This document shows, piece after piece, positions 17,595 through 27,200 of a stretch of DNA of 64,000 bases. The stretch is taken from NCBI RefSeq assembly GCF_004341245.1, contig NZ_SLWY01000004.1:124001-188000 (forward strand), in the 5' to 3' direction. Position numbers and translations under genes: made by a program. Under the pieces are notes generated by a model, which searched no databases, was not told the DNA's origin, and saw only the letters and a program-made list of their open reading frames with translations. The first letter of the stretch is position 1; each line of letters opens with the position of its first letter. This DNA comes from Plasticicumulans lactativorans (GTDB lineage Bacteria; Pseudomonadota; Gammaproteobacteria; Competibacterales; Competibacteraceae).

Positions 17595-18514
17595 CCCCCC
17601 CCGCCCTCGACATCCGCGACCTGCGCAAGACCTACCGTTCCGGCCACGAGGCGCTGAAGGGCATCGACCTGCGCGTCGAGCCCGGCGATTTCTTCGCCCT
17701 GCTGGGCCCCAACGGCGCCGGCAAGTCGACGACGATCGGCATCGTCGCCTCGCTGGTGAACAAGACCGCCGGCGAGGTGCGCATCTTCGGCCACGACCTC
17801 GATGCGCAACTGTTCGACGCCAAGCGCTGCATCGGCCTAGTGCCGCAGGAGTTCAACTTCAACCAGTTCGAGCCGGTCGAGGAGATCGTCGTCAACCAGG
17901 CCGGCTACTACGGCATCCCGCGCAAGCTCGCCTACCATCGCGCCGCCCACTACCTGGAGCAGCTCGGGCTGCTCGACAAGCGCCGCGAAGCCGCCCGCGA
18001 GTTGTCGGGCGGCATGAAGCGGCGGCTGATGATCGCCCGCGCGCTGGTGCACGAGCCGCGCCTGCTGATCCTCGACGAACCCACCGCGGGCGTGGACATC
18101 GAACTGCGCCGCTCGATGTGGGACTTCATGCGCGAGATCAACGCCGCCGGCACCACCATCATCCTGACCACGCACTACCTCGAAGAGGCCGAGAGCCTGT
18201 GCCGCAGCATCGCCATCATCGATGCCGGGCGCCTGATCGAGAACACCGACATGAAGTCCCTGCTGGCGCGCCTGCAGGTGGAGACCTTCGTCCTCAACCT
18301 CGCCGCACCGCTGCAGCATGCGCCGCGCGTGGCGGGCTACGAACTCACCGCGATCGACGACACCACGCTCGAAGCCGACGTGACCAAGGACCGCGGCATG
18401 AATGCGCTGTTCGAGGGGCTGTCGGCGCAGGGCATCAGCGTGATGTCGATGCGCAACAAGGCGAACCGGCTGGAGGAGCTGTTCATCCGGCTGGTCGAAG
18501 GCAAGGCCGCCTGA
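17591..18514 (+). CDS. ABC exporter ATP-binding protein (YadG-like)
   Basis: A 307-residue ABC ATPase with Walker A GPNGAGKST, Q-loop LVPQEFNFNQFEPVEEI, signature LSGGMKRRLMIARAL, Walker B LLILDEPTAGVD and the H-loop His in ILTTHYLEEAE. A C-terminal extension of about 80 residues is typical of drug/lipid-type ABC-2 exporters. It overlaps the M20 peptidase gene and is followed by its permease. Closest well-known pair by pattern is YadG/YadH of E. coli, whose substrate is not established. Confidence 0.9.
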   Translation: MTPPALDIRDLRKTYRSGHEALKGIDLRVEPGDFFALLGPNGAGKSTTIGIVASLVNKTAGEVRIFGHDLDAQLFDAKRCIGLVPQEFNFNQFEPVEEIVVNQAGYYGIPRKLAYHRAAHYLEQLGLLDKRREAARELSGGMKRRLMIARALVHEPRLLILDEPTAGVDIELRRSMWDFMREINAAGTTIILTTHYLEEAESLCRSIAIIDAGRLIENTDMKSLLARLQVETFVLNLAAPLQHAPRVAGYELTAIDDTTLEADVTKDRGMNALFEGLSAQGISVMSMRNKANRLEELFIRLVEGKAA

Positions 18515-18573
18515 CGCGCGACGTCCCGACGCCCTCCGGCACATCCCTTCCGCACGCCCCGCGAACGAGCATC

Positions 18574-19347
18574 ATGCACGCACACGACCAGTGGATCGCC
18601 TTCAAGACCATCATCATCAAGGAGGTGCTGCGCTTCGCGCGCATCTGGATCCAGACCATCCTGCCGCCTGCGATCACCACGACGCTGTACTTCGTGATCT
18701 TCGGCAGGCTGATCGGCGGCCAGGTGGGGGCGATGGACGGCTTCACCTATCCGCAGTACATCGCGCCGGGGCTGATCATGCTGGCGATCATCACCAATTC
18801 GTACGCCAACGTGGTGTCGAGCTTCTACGGCTCCAAGTTCCAGCACTACATCGACGAGATGCTCGTCGCGCCGATCCCCAACTGGCTGATCCTGGCGGGA
18901 TTCGTCGGCGGCGGCGTGGCCCGCGGGCTGGCCGTCGGGGCGGTGGTGACGGCGATCGCGCTGTTCTTCACCGATCTGCACGTGAGCCACTGGGGGGTGA
19001 CGATCGGCGTGGTGTTCCTGACCGCCGTGGTGTTCTCGCTCGCCGGCCTGGTCAACGGCATCTACGCGAAGAGCTTCGACGACATCTCGATCGTGCCGAC
19101 CTTCGTGCTGACACCGCTCACCTACCTCGGCGGCATTTTCTACTCAATCAACATGCTCGGTGATTTCTGGCGCGGCGTGTCGCTGGCCAACCCGATCCTG
19201 TACATGGTCAACGCCTTCCGCTACGGCATCCTCGGCGTTTCCGACATCGCGATGACGCCGGCCTTCGCCATCATCGTCATCGCCGTGGTCGCGCTCGGCG
19301 GCTACGCGCTGTGGCTGCTCGAACGCGGCACCGGCATCCGCAACTGA
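18574..19347 (+). CDS. ABC-2 type permease (YadH-like)
   Basis: A 257-residue permease with six hydrophobic segments. The ABC-2 family block is clear: PQYIAPGLIMLAIITNSYAN, then SFDDISIVPTFVLTPLTYLGG and FYSINMLGDFWR followed by NPILYMVNAFRYGILG. The ATG at 18574 follows a 59-base gap after the ATPase gene. It would form a homodimer with two copies of the ATPase in the inner membrane. A short GC hairpin follows the gene at 19373-19391. Confidence 0.9.
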   Translation: MHAHDQWIAFKTIIIKEVLRFARIWIQTILPPAITTTLYFVIFGRLIGGQVGAMDGFTYPQYIAPGLIMLAIITNSYANVVSSFYGSKFQHYIDEMLVAPIPNWLILAGFVGGGVARGLAVGAVVTAIALFFTDLHVSHWGVTIGVVFLTAVVFSLAGLVNGIYAKSFDDISIVPTFVLTPLTYLGGIFYSINMLGDFWRGVSLANPILYMVNAFRYGILGVSDIAMTPAFAIIVIAVVALGGYALWLLERGTGIRN

Positions 19348-19372
19348 GACGGGCGGGCACCACCAACAGAAA

Positions 19373-19391
19373 GGGCGCCACGAGGGCGCCC
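19373..19391. terminator. Candidate hairpin between yadH-like gene and glnK
   Basis: Seven-base perfect arms (GGGCGCC / GGCGCCC) around a 5-base loop in the gap between convergent genes. There is no T-run on either side, so termination is only suggested. Confidence 0.35.
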
Positions 19392-19418
19392 GTCACGGCC
19401 TGACAGGGGCAGGCGTGT

Positions 19419-19846
<428 letters not shown>

Positions 19847-19859
19847 CGAGAAACGCCGC

Positions 19860-19893
19860 GGGGTGGCGGCGCATCCCCTGCGCCCGCCACCCC
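19860..19893 (-). terminator. Hairpin downstream of amtB
   Basis: A long stem: ten-base arms at 19860-19869 and 19884-19893, then an inner CGCA/TGCG stem closing a TCCCC loop with one bulged C. On the minus strand it follows the amtB stop by about 23 bases and is trailed by GCGGCGTTTCTC, a weak T stretch. Likely terminator or processing site separating amtB from the distal glnK. Confidence 0.5.
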
Positions 19894-19916
19894 CGGTCAC
19901 GCTCCCTGCAGCGGGC

Positions 19917-21263
19917 TCAGAGGGTGTAGCCGCGCTCGTCGTGCAGCGAGATGTCGAGACCCTGGGTCTCTTCCTCGTCGCTGACGCGCAGGCCGACGAT
20001 GGCATCGACGATCTTCAGGATCACGAAGCTCAGCACCGTGCTGTAGATGATGGTGAAGCCCGCGCCCTTGGTCTGGATCCACAACTGCTGGGCGATGCTC
20101 ACGCCTTCGGCCAGACCCTTGCCACCGAAGCTCGCGTCGGCGAACAGGCCGGTGAGTATGGCGCCGATGATGCCGCCAACTGCATGCACGCCGAACACGT
20201 CGAGCGCATCGTCATAGCCGAGCGCGCGCTTGAGCTTGGTGGAGGAAAGGAAGCAGACCACGCCGGCGATCACGCCGAGCAGGATCGCCCCCATCGGGCC
20301 GATGGTGCCGGCCGCGGGCGTCACGGCGACCAGACCGGCGACGGCACCCGAGGCGATGCCGAGCACCGAAGGCTTACCGTGCGCCAGCCACTCGGCGAAC
20401 ATCCAGCCCAGCGCTGCGGCAGCGGTGGCGACCTGCGTGGTGAGCATCGCCATGCCGGCCGAACCGTCGGCAGCCACCGCGGAACCCGCATTGAAGCCGA
20501 ACCAGCCCACCCACAGCATCGAGGCGCCGATCAGCGTGTAGGTCAGGTTGTGCGGCGGCATCGCGGTGGTGGGGTAGCCCTTGCGCTTGCCGAGCACCAG
20601 GCAGGCCACCAGGCCGGCGATACCGGCATTAATGTGCACCACGGTGCCGCCGGCGAAGTCGAGCACGCCCCAGTCCCACAAGAGCGCGCCGTCGCCGCTC
20701 CACACCATGTGCGCGACCGGCAGGTACACGATGGTGAACCAGATGCCCATGAACAGCAGCATCGCCGAGAACTTCATGCGCTCGGCGAAGGCACCGACGA
20801 TCAGCGCCGGGGTGATGATCGCGAAGGTCATCTGGAAGGTCACGAACACCGTCTCGGGAATCGTCAGCGTCAGGCTGTCGCGCCCCACGCCGGCCATGAA
20901 CGCCTTGGCGAAGCTGCCGATGATCGAATGGAAGTTGGTTTCACCCTTGACCATGCCGGTGGTGTCGAACGCCAGGCTGTAGCCGTACAGCACCCACAGC
21001 ACCGACACCAGCGCGGTGATCGCGAAGCACTGCATCATCACCGACAGCACGTTCTTGGCACGCACCAGGCCGGAGTAGAACAGCGCCAGGCCCGGGATGG
21101 TCATGAACAGCACCAGCGCCGTGGAGGTCAGCATCCACGCCGTGTTGCCGGCATCGAGGGTGGGCGTCGGCGCGGCGGCAGCGGCCTCTTCAGCTAGGGC
21201 CAGCACGGGCGCGCCGAGCAAGGCGAGCAGGGCGATGGCCCCGGAGAGGTTTTTCTTTTGCAT
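19917..21263 (-). CDS. amtB: Ammonium transporter AmtB
   Basis: A 448-residue Amt channel. A cleavable signal peptide (ending ALAEE) is followed by the standard 11-helix Amt fold starting NTAWMLTSTALVLFMTIPGLALFYSGLVRAKN. Ammonium-site residues are visible in PGLALFYSG and in the twin His segments (GGTVVHINAGIAGLV and FGVHAVGGIIGAIL). The cytosolic tail (SDEEETQGLDISLHDERGY) is the PII-docking end. It conducts ammonium into the cell and is blocked by PII. It lies 38 bases after the proximal glnK, in one unit driven by the sigma-54 promoter at 21727-21742. Confidence 0.95.
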   Translation of the reverse strand: MQKKNLSGAIALLALLGAPVLALAEEAAAAAPTPTLDAGNTAWMLTSTALVLFMTIPGLALFYSGLVRAKNVLSVMMQCFAITALVSVLWVLYGYSLAFDTTGMVKGETNFHSIIGSFAKAFMAGVGRDSLTLTIPETVFVTFQMTFAIITPALIVGAFAERMKFSAMLLFMGIWFTIVYLPVAHMVWSGDGALLWDWGVLDFAGGTVVHINAGIAGLVACLVLGKRKGYPTTAMPPHNLTYTLIGASMLWVGWFGFNAGSAVAADGSAGMAMLTTQVATAAAALGWMFAEWLAHGKPSVLGIASGAVAGLVAVTPAAGTIGPMGAILLGVIAGVVCFLSSTKLKRALGYDDALDVFGVHAVGGIIGAILTGLFADASFGGKGLAEGVSIAQQLWIQTKGAGFTIIYSTVLSFVILKIVDAIVGLRVSDEEETQGLDISLHDERGYTL

Positions 21264-21301
21264 GGAAGGGTTCCTCGTTCGAGACGAAAAAGGGCCGGGT
21301 C

Positions 21302-21763
<462 letters not shown>

Positions 21764-21812
21764 TCAGCAAGTTGCAGCAATGCCCGCAAGTCGTGCGCAC
21801 GTCTTGCGTGCC

Positions 21813-21833
21813 ATTGGGGCAGAGCGCCCCAAT
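21813..21833. promoter_or_regulatory. Dyad upstream of glnK promoter
   Basis: Perfect 8-bp inverted repeat ATTGGGGC-AGAGC-GCCCCAAT, centred 23 bases from the NtrC-like site at 21838-21854 (about two helical turns). It does not match the NtrC consensus and may be a weaker activator site or another regulator's operator. Confidence 0.4.
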
Positions 21834-21837
21834 ATGA

Positions 21838-21854
21838 TGCACCAGATGGGTGCA
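21838..21854. promoter_or_regulatory. NtrC-binding site (glnK-amtB enhancer)
   Basis: TGCACC-AGATG-GGTGCA is a perfect 17-bp match to the NtrC dyad TGCACC-N5-GGTGCA. It lies about 105 bases upstream of the sigma-54 -24 element, a normal enhancer distance. Confidence 0.8.
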
Positions 21855-21927
21855 TCGGCACGATCTCCGCGCCGGCGCCGGACCGTTACACTCGCTCCCC
21901 CTGACCTTACGCATGAGGACCCCTGCC

Positions 21928-22221
21928 GTGATCGATCCCAAAATGCTCGACGATCTGGCCCGCCGTTTCGCTGAAGCGGTGCCGCCGGGCCTGCGCACCC
22001 TGCAACAGGACCTGGAGAAGAACTTCCGCGCGACGCTGCAGGCGGCGTTCGCGCGCATGGAACTGGTGACGCGCGAGGAATTCGACGTGCAGACCGCCGT
22101 GCTCGCCCGTACCCGGGCACGCCTCGAAGAACTCGAAACCCGCGTTGCAGCACTCGAAGCACAGGTACTGGCGGTTGCCCCAGCGGCCCCGCCGTCCGAG
22201 GACGTGGGCCTGCAAGGCTGA
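21928..22221 (+). CDS. ubiK: Ubiquinone biosynthesis accessory factor UbiK (BMFP family)
   Basis: A 97-residue protein. The GTG at 21928 has GAGGA about nine bases upstream and gives the family N-terminus VIDPKMLDDLARRFAEAVPPGL, so it is preferred to the ATG at 21913. An amphipathic N-terminal half is followed by a coiled coil (VLARTRARLEELETRVAALEAQV), which drives trimerisation in BMFP proteins. UbiK binds UbiJ and assists the soluble ubiquinone-synthesis complex under aerobic conditions. The ubiE-ubiJ-ubiB genes are 26 kb away in this window. It shares its upstream region with the divergent glnK-amtB unit. Confidence 0.88.
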   Translation: MIDPKMLDDLARRFAEAVPPGLRTLQQDLEKNFRATLQAAFARMELVTREEFDVQTAVLARTRARLEELETRVAALEAQVLAVAPAAPPSEDVGLQG

Positions 22222-22985
22222 CCTGACCCCTGGCCGCCGCGCCCCGCCGTCTTCACCCGCAGGGCGCCGGTGACGGCCAGTTCCGCTGGAAATCCCCTGC
22301 GGAGCGGGGGATTTCCATGCCGGCGTCCACGTTCGCCACCGCCGACGCATGCTCGCTGCACCGCCCGTTTCCGCTGGCGTGAAGACCGCCGGCGGGCAGC
22401 AGGCGGCGGGCGCCACCAAGCCCGCCGGCGCCCCATCGGGTCGCCGTACCGTCGCATGCCCGCCGCGGGGAGGCGTCCGGGGCCCGGACGGGTCATCCGC
22501 CGCCGTGCGACCCGCCTGGGGCCGATGGGCATTTGCCGCCGGACTGCTCGCCAGGACTCCCTGACGACGTGCCGAACGCACCGGCGATCCAATGCCCCGA
22601 CCTGGTGCACGACGGGGCTGCGACGCGGAATCTCCATGACCCGCGCGGTGGGGGAGGGCCTGTCACGCCTCGACGGGCATCGGCGGGCGGGGTTTCAGCA
22701 GCCCGCCAGCGCAGCCGACGCGCACACGCCGTGCACGGCACCGGTGCGGGTCGCCGACGCGGCTCCGCAGCCTTTCCGATTCGACGCGCAATACCGGTGC
22801 ACGCGCTCCGCCTGTCGCCCGCGGCCAGCGGCGTGCCGGAGAGACGATGGCGGTGCGAGCCGTGACGACGCGGCCACGGCGTTCGCCATCCCGTCAGCCA
22901 ACGACCGGCACAACGCGGCTGCCACCTTGCCGTGTCCCGACAATCCGCCCATCCTTCGCCGCCAGCCACCGGCCAGGAGACCTCG
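22222..22985. other. Gene-poor region of about 760 bases
   Basis: Open frames exist on both strands because stop codons are rare at this GC content, but their translations are low-complexity Arg/Pro/Ala with no family resemblance. The only clear structure is the hairpin at 22287-22317. A decayed gene is possible but I could not recover a recognisable protein from any frame. Confidence 0.5.
22287..22317. repeat. Strong hairpin downstream of ubiK
   Basis: Eleven-base perfect arms (TGGAAATCCCC / GGGGATTTCCA) continue inward through a T-G wobble and a GC/GC pair to a 3-base loop. It lies about 65 bases after ubiK. No T-run follows, so it could be a processing or REP-type element rather than a simple terminator. 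Confidence 0.5.
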
Positions 22986-23336
22986 ATGAGCCGCATCGCT
23001 TCCGCCGTTCCCGTGCTGCCCGCCCAGGATCTCGATGCCACCCTGGAGTTCTATCGACGCGTGCTGCGGTTCAAGACCGAGTTCCGGCAGCCCACCCATG
23101 CCGCGGTGAGCCGCGACGGCGTGCAGATTCACTTCTGGCTGTGCCCCGATCGCGCGATGGCCGAAGCCTCGGGCTGCCGCCTGAACGTCGTCGGCATCAA
23201 CGCCCTCTACGCCGAGTGCCGCAGCCATGGGGTCATCCACCCGAACGGGGAACTCGCGGTCCGGCCCTGGGGCCTGCGCGAGTTCGCGATCGTCGACTGC
23301 AACGGCAACCTTATCCGCTTCGCCGAGCACGCGTAG
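22986..23336 (+). CDS. VOC-superfamily protein (glyoxalase/bleomycin-resistance fold)
   Basis: A 116-residue protein. The ATG at 22986 has an AGGAGA ribosome site, preferred over a frame start at 22932. The pattern is that of the bleomycin-binding subgroup: PVLPAQDLDATLEFYRRVLRF, AAVSRDGVQIHFWLCPD and the closing WGLREFAIVDCNGNLIRFAEH. The glutamate and histidine metal ligands of true glyoxalase I are not all present, so a drug-binding or small dioxygenase-like role is as likely as glyoxalase. Isolated gene; substrate unknown. Confidence 0.8.
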   Translation: MSRIASAVPVLPAQDLDATLEFYRRVLRFKTEFRQPTHAAVSRDGVQIHFWLCPDRAMAEASGCRLNVVGINALYAECRSHGVIHPNGELAVRPWGLREFAIVDCNGNLIRFAEHA

Positions 23337-23384
23337 GACCGCCGCGCCCCGGCGCGCGACATCGCGGCACCGCCGACAAAGCGC

Positions 23385-24038
23385 TCAGCCGGTGGCGAGC
23401 ACGATGTCCCACTGCACCGCACGCCCGCCGGCAGCGGGAGCGGCGACGTCGATCGCGGTCGCCGCCACACGCCCCGCGTCCGGCAGCGCCGCGTACAGGA
23501 AGTCCTCCGCATTGCGGGGCTCGCCGGCGAAGAACATCTGCGTCACCAGGCGCGTTCCGGCGGCGTCGATCAGATAGTGGATGTGCGGCGTACGGCCGGT
23601 GTAAGGCCCCGGCATCACGGACGCGAAGCGGAAGCTGCCGTTGCCGCCGCTGTGCAGCAGCGCGTAGCCCTGGAAGGCCGGATCGAGGGGCCCCGAGGCA
23701 TTGCCATCCCCCGGGTGGTGGTAACGGCCGTACGCGTTGGCCTGCCATACCTCGATGCGCGCTCCGGCGATGGCTCGACCGTGCCGATCGAGCACCCGGC
23801 CGCTGACGGATAGCGGCGTGCCGGCTGCGCGTCCGCGTTGCCCCTCGACGACGGCGAGATCGGCATCGACCTCGGCCGGCGGATGGCGCGGATAGAACGG
23901 GCCGAGCGCATTGGCCGGCGTCGGCGCCCGCACGCCACCCAGCGCCCGCGCGACGGGGATCAGCACGCTGCCGCCGATCCACAGCGCGGATGCGGCGAGC
24001 AGGCGGCGACGTAGCAGATCGACGGCGACGGTCTTCAT
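23385..24038 (-). CDS. Exported intradiol ring-cleavage dioxygenase-like protein
   Basis: A 217-residue protein. The N-terminus carries a twin-arginine-like signal (LLRRRLLAAS followed by a hydrophobic run), so folded export to the periplasm is predicted. The catalytic core matches protocatechuate 3,4-dioxygenase-type proteins: NALGPFYPRHPP, GARIEVWQANAYGRYHHP with the first Tyr ligand, then PGPYTGRTPHIHYLI with the second Tyr and both His iron ligands. All four non-haem iron ligands are visible. It is a single-chain homologue without a PcaG/PcaH partner nearby; a CMD-family gene lies 4 kb away but the pathway is otherwise absent. The natural substrate is unknown. Confidence 0.82.
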   Translation of the reverse strand: MKTVAVDLLRRRLLAASALWIGGSVLIPVARALGGVRAPTPANALGPFYPRHPPAEVDADLAVVEGQRGRAAGTPLSVSGRVLDRHGRAIAGARIEVWQANAYGRYHHPGDGNASGPLDPAFQGYALLHSGGNGSFRFASVMPGPYTGRTPHIHYLIDAAGTRLVTQMFFAGEPRNAEDFLYAALPDAGRVAATAIDVAAPAAGGRAVQWDIVLATG

Positions 24039-24370
24039 GCTGCACCTCGGGGCGGCGTGGCGGGACAGGCGTTGGTTCGACACGCGCACGCCGCTGCGGG
24101 TTGCACGGACCGATTACGGCCGCTGCGCCACGCTACGGCTGAGGAGGCAATGCTTGCGCCGAGCCCGCTCGGCGCATTGATCCTGCCGCTGCGCCACACG
24201 ACCCGGACGTCGCCGCACGTCGTGCTGGAGCCGGATGACGGAACCGGTGCGCGGCCCGGACACCCGGACGTGGCACCGTGATGCCCCGCACGCCAGACGA
24301 TGCCGTCCACGGCCGGCCATCGGGGACGACGACGCTCAGGCAGGCGGTGGCGCCGCCATGACCCGCGACG
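24039..24370. other. Intergenic region, no gene seen
   Basis: Separates fghA from the intradiol dioxygenase gene, both on the minus strand, so it should contain the dioxygenase promoter. No convincing coding frame, hairpin or operator was found. Confidence 0.4.
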
Positions 24371-25267
24371 TCATGCCGTGCGTTCCTGAACCGGGCCCTT
24401 GGGCACGGCGCCGGACGCGGCTTCCGCCGCCTGCAGGGCGCGCGCATGCCAGGCTAGGTGTTCGCCGATGAAGCTGCCCACGAAGTGGTAGCTGTGGTCG
24501 TAGTCGGCTTGCCAGCGCATCGTCAGGGGAACGCCGCGCCGGGCACAGGCGCGGCTGAAGTCCTCCGGGTGCAACTGCTCGGACAGGAATTCGTCGGCCG
24601 TACCCTGGTCGATCAGCAGCGGTGGCGCACTGGCACCGTCCTCGATCAGGCAGGTGGCATCCCAGGCCCGCCAGGCGGCCTCGTCCTCGCCGAGGTAGTG
24701 GCTGAAGGCCTTCACACCCCACGGACAGGCCGACGGGTGGCAGATCGGCGCGAAGGCCGATGCGCTGCGAAACAGGCCGGGGTTGCGCAGTGCGAGCACC
24801 AGGGCGCCGTGTCCACCCATCGAGTGGCCGCTGATGGCACGTACGCCGGGCCGCACCGGGAAGTGGGCTTCCACCAACCCGATCAGCTCCTGCGTGACGT
24901 AGCGGTGCATCTGGTAGTGGGTGCTCCAGGGGGAGCGCTCGGCATCGACGTAGAAACCGGCGGCCTGGCCGAGATCGTAGGCGGGATCATCGGGCACCTC
25001 GCTCCCCCGCGGGCTGGTATCGGGGATCACCAGCACGAGACCGAGCTCGGCCGCATAGCGCTGCGCGCCGGCCTTGACGCGAAAGTTGTCGTCCGTGCAG
25101 GTCAGCCCCGACAGCCAGTAGAGCACCGGCACCGGCCCGAACTCGGCCTGGGGTGGCAGGTAAACGGAGAAGGTCATCGCGCACTGGCACGACGCCGACA
25201 TGTGCGTGTAGCGGTCGAGCCAGCCGCCGTGTTCGCGGACGTGCTCGATGCGGATCGGGGCGTTCAT
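24371..25267 (-). CDS. fghA: S-formylglutathione hydrolase
   Basis: A 298-residue serine esterase that hydrolyses S-formylglutathione to formate and glutathione, the last step of glutathione-dependent formaldehyde detoxification. The family pattern is complete: VLYWLSGLTCTDDNF, nucleophile Ser in ISGHSMGGHGAL, the Asp in LLIDQGTADEFL and the His in DHSYHFVGSFIGEH. The C-terminus is extended by about 20 residues beyond the usual end. The ATG overlaps the stop of the GNAT gene, and frmA lies upstream in the same operon, which fixes the function. Confidence 0.94.
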   Translation of the reverse strand: MNAPIRIEHVREHGGWLDRYTHMSASCQCAMTFSVYLPPQAEFGPVPVLYWLSGLTCTDDNFRVKAGAQRYAAELGLVLVIPDTSPRGSEVPDDPAYDLGQAAGFYVDAERSPWSTHYQMHRYVTQELIGLVEAHFPVRPGVRAISGHSMGGHGALVLALRNPGLFRSASAFAPICHPSACPWGVKAFSHYLGEDEAAWRAWDATCLIEDGASAPPLLIDQGTADEFLSEQLHPEDFSRACARRGVPLTMRWQADYDHSYHFVGSFIGEHLAWHARALQAAEAASGAVPKGPVQERTA

Positions 25268-25785
25268 GCAGTTCTCCACGTGAGGCCCGGGCGCGGACGG
25301 CGCGGGGGAGCGAGAGGTTTGATCATGACGGCATTGCGAAAACCCACGCCTCGCAACTCGACGATCTGCCGGCGCCGCAGGCGAAAGCCGTGCGCCGCGA
25401 AGAAGCCTTCGGCGCTCAGGCTGGCTGCGGCGTAGAGCTGCGCCAGGCGGTGCGTGCGCGCCGCGGCCTCGACCGCAGCCAGCAGGCGCGAGCCGATCCC
25501 CTGCGCCTGCCACCGTGCATGCACGTACAGCGTGTCGACGCAGCCATCGGCAGCCAGTTCGGCAAAACCGAGCACACGACTGCCGCGCGCGGCGACGAAG
25601 CTCGTGTGAGCGGTCAGGCGTTGCGACCAGGCGGCGACGTCGATCGTTTCGGGTGCCCAGGCGCGCACCTGTCGCGGTCCATAGCGACGGCGATTGACGC
25701 GGCGCACCGTGTCGCGAAACAGGGCGATCAGGCACGTCACGTCCGTCGGCCGGTAGGGGCGGATGCGAATCGCGGCGCCGGTCAT
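25264..25785 (-). CDS. GNAT-family N-acetyltransferase
   Basis: A 173-residue acetyltransferase-fold protein. The acetyl-CoA-binding motif A region is VDTLYVHARWQAQGIGSRLLAAVEAAAR, with the Q-x-x-G-x-G/A core. The start is 4 bases from the frmA stop, and its stop overlaps the fghA ATG, so it is co-expressed with both. A GNAT gene between formaldehyde dehydrogenase and formylglutathione hydrolase is not part of the basic pathway; it could acetylate a formaldehyde- or thiol-related product or a protein. Substrate unknown. Confidence 0.82.
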   Translation of the reverse strand: MTGAAIRIRPYRPTDVTCLIALFRDTVRRVNRRRYGPRQVRAWAPETIDVAAWSQRLTAHTSFVAARGSRVLGFAELAADGCVDTLYVHARWQAQGIGSRLLAAVEAAARTHRLAQLYAAASLSAEGFFAAHGFRLRRRQIVELRGVGFRNAVMIKPLAPPRRPRPGLTWRTA

Positions 25786-25789
25786 GCCG

Positions 25790-26899
25790 TCAGAAGACGA
25801 TCACCGAGCGGATGCTCTTGCTCTCGTGCATCAGGTCGAAGGCCCGGTTGATGTCCTCGAGGCCCATCACGTGCGTCACCATCGGGTCGATCTCGATGCG
25901 GCCGTCCAGGTAGTTCTCGACGTAGCCGGGCAGTTGCGAGCGACCCTTGACGCCGCCGAAGGCGGTGCCTTTCCAGGTACGCCCGGTCACGAGCTGAAAC
26001 GGCCGCGTGCGGATCTCCTGGCCGGCCCCCGCCACGCCGATGATCGTCGCCACGCCCCAGCCCATGTGGGTGCACTCCAGGGCCTCGCGCATCACCTCGA
26101 CGTTGCCGATGCATTCGAACGAGTAGTCGACGCCGCCGCGGGTCATGTCGACGATGACCTCCTTCACCGACACGCCGTGGTCGTGCGGATTGACGCAGTC
26201 GGTCGCGCCCAGCGCACGTGCCATGTCGAATTTTCCGGGGTTGGTGTCGATGGCGATGATGCGCCCGGCCTTGGCCATCACCGCGCCCTGGATCACCGAC
26301 AAGCCGATGCCGCCGAGGCCGAACACGGCGACCGTCGATCCCGGTTCGACCTTCGCGGTGTTCAACACGGCACCGATGCCGGTGGTGATGCCGCAGCCGA
26401 GCAGGCAGACCTTGTCGAGGGGCGCGGCAGGGTTGATCTTCGCCAGCGCGATTTCGGGCACGACCGTGTACTCGGCGAAGGTCGAACAGCCCATGTAGTG
26501 AAAGATCGGTTCGCCCCCCTTCGAGAAGCGGCGGGTACCGTCGGGCATGTAACCCGTCCACACGGTCGACGCGATACTCTGGCAAAGGTTGGTCTTGGTG
26601 GAGGCACAGTATTCGCAATGCCCGCACTCGGGGATGTACAAGGGAATCACGTGGTCGCCGGGCTTCAGGGTGCTGACGCCGGGGCCGATCTCTTCGACGA
26701 TGCAGCCGCCTTCGTGGCCGAGCACGCAGGGAAAGGCCCCTTCCGGATCATCGCCGGACAAAGTGAACGCATCCGTATGGCATACGCCGGTAGCGACGAC
26801 GCGCAGCAGGACCTCCCCCGCGCGCGGGCCTTCGATGTCAATCTCGGTGATGTCGAGGGGCTGTTGGGGCGCCCAGGCAACGGCGGCTCGGATTTTCAT
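25790..26899 (-). CDS. frmA: S-(hydroxymethyl)glutathione dehydrogenase (class III alcohol dehydrogenase)
   Basis: A 369-residue zinc alcohol dehydrogenase that oxidises S-hydroxymethylglutathione, formed from formaldehyde and glutathione, to S-formylglutathione with NAD. Catalytic zinc ligands are in [14 protein letters not shown] and the later LLGCGITTG; structural zinc is held by the C-x2-C-x2-C-x7-C set around [15 protein letters not shown]. The Rossmann motif is [15 protein letters not shown]. Length and motifs are typical of AdhC/FrmA. The ATG at 26899 has GAAGGAG upstream. No frmR-type repressor gene is adjacent. First gene of the frmA-GNAT-fghA unit. Confidence 0.95.
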   Translation of the reverse strand: MKIRAAVAWAPQQPLDITEIDIEGPRAGEVLLRVVATGVCHTDAFTLSGDDPEGAFPCVLGHEGGCIVEEIGPGVSTLKPGDHVIPLYIPECGHCEYCASTKTNLCQSIASTVWTGYMPDGTRRFSKGGEPIFHYMGCSTFAEYTVVPEIALAKINPAAPLDKVCLLGCGITTGIGAVLNTAKVEPGSTVAVFGLGGIGLSVIQGAVMAKAGRIIAIDTNPGKFDMARALGATDCVNPHDHGVSVKEVIVDMTRGGVDYSFECIGNVEVMREALECTHMGWGVATIIGVAGAGQEIRTRPFQLVTGRTWKGTAFGGVKGRSQLPGYVENYLDGRIEIDPMVTHVMGLEDINRAFDLMHESKSIRSVIVF

Positions 26900-27200
26900 G
26901 CAGGTGCTCCTTCGGCACGGATCGCGGCTGGCTTTATTGGAAGAGGCCCGGCGGCATCGGCGGTGAACGATCTGCCGCGGGTAGCACTCGAAATGCGGTA
27001 CGTTGAACTTTAGACGCCCGTGGGCATGACACACACATCGGTTCGATTCGCTCCCCCGCTGACGATCGGCCAAGTCCCGGGCCATGCCCGTTGCGAATGA
27101 TATGCGCCGGTTTTCGCGGACACGGACAGAGGGTCATAATTGTCCGATCACGCAGGTCCGCCCATGCGGGATCACGCTTCTTACTGACGAGGACATACTG
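26900..27200. other. Divergent promoter region of frmA and the Sel1 lipoprotein
   Basis: The two genes diverge across this 301-base gap. The frmA ribosome site (GAAGGAG) is just before its ATG. A CATAAT hexamer near 27135 could be a -10 for the lipoprotein but lacks a good -35. No obvious FrmR-type palindrome was found. Confidence 0.35.

Noticed and set aside
22270-22989. A 239-codon frame in the gene-poor region
   Set aside because: Arg/Pro-rich, no motif, overlaps the hairpin; insufficient support for a gene.
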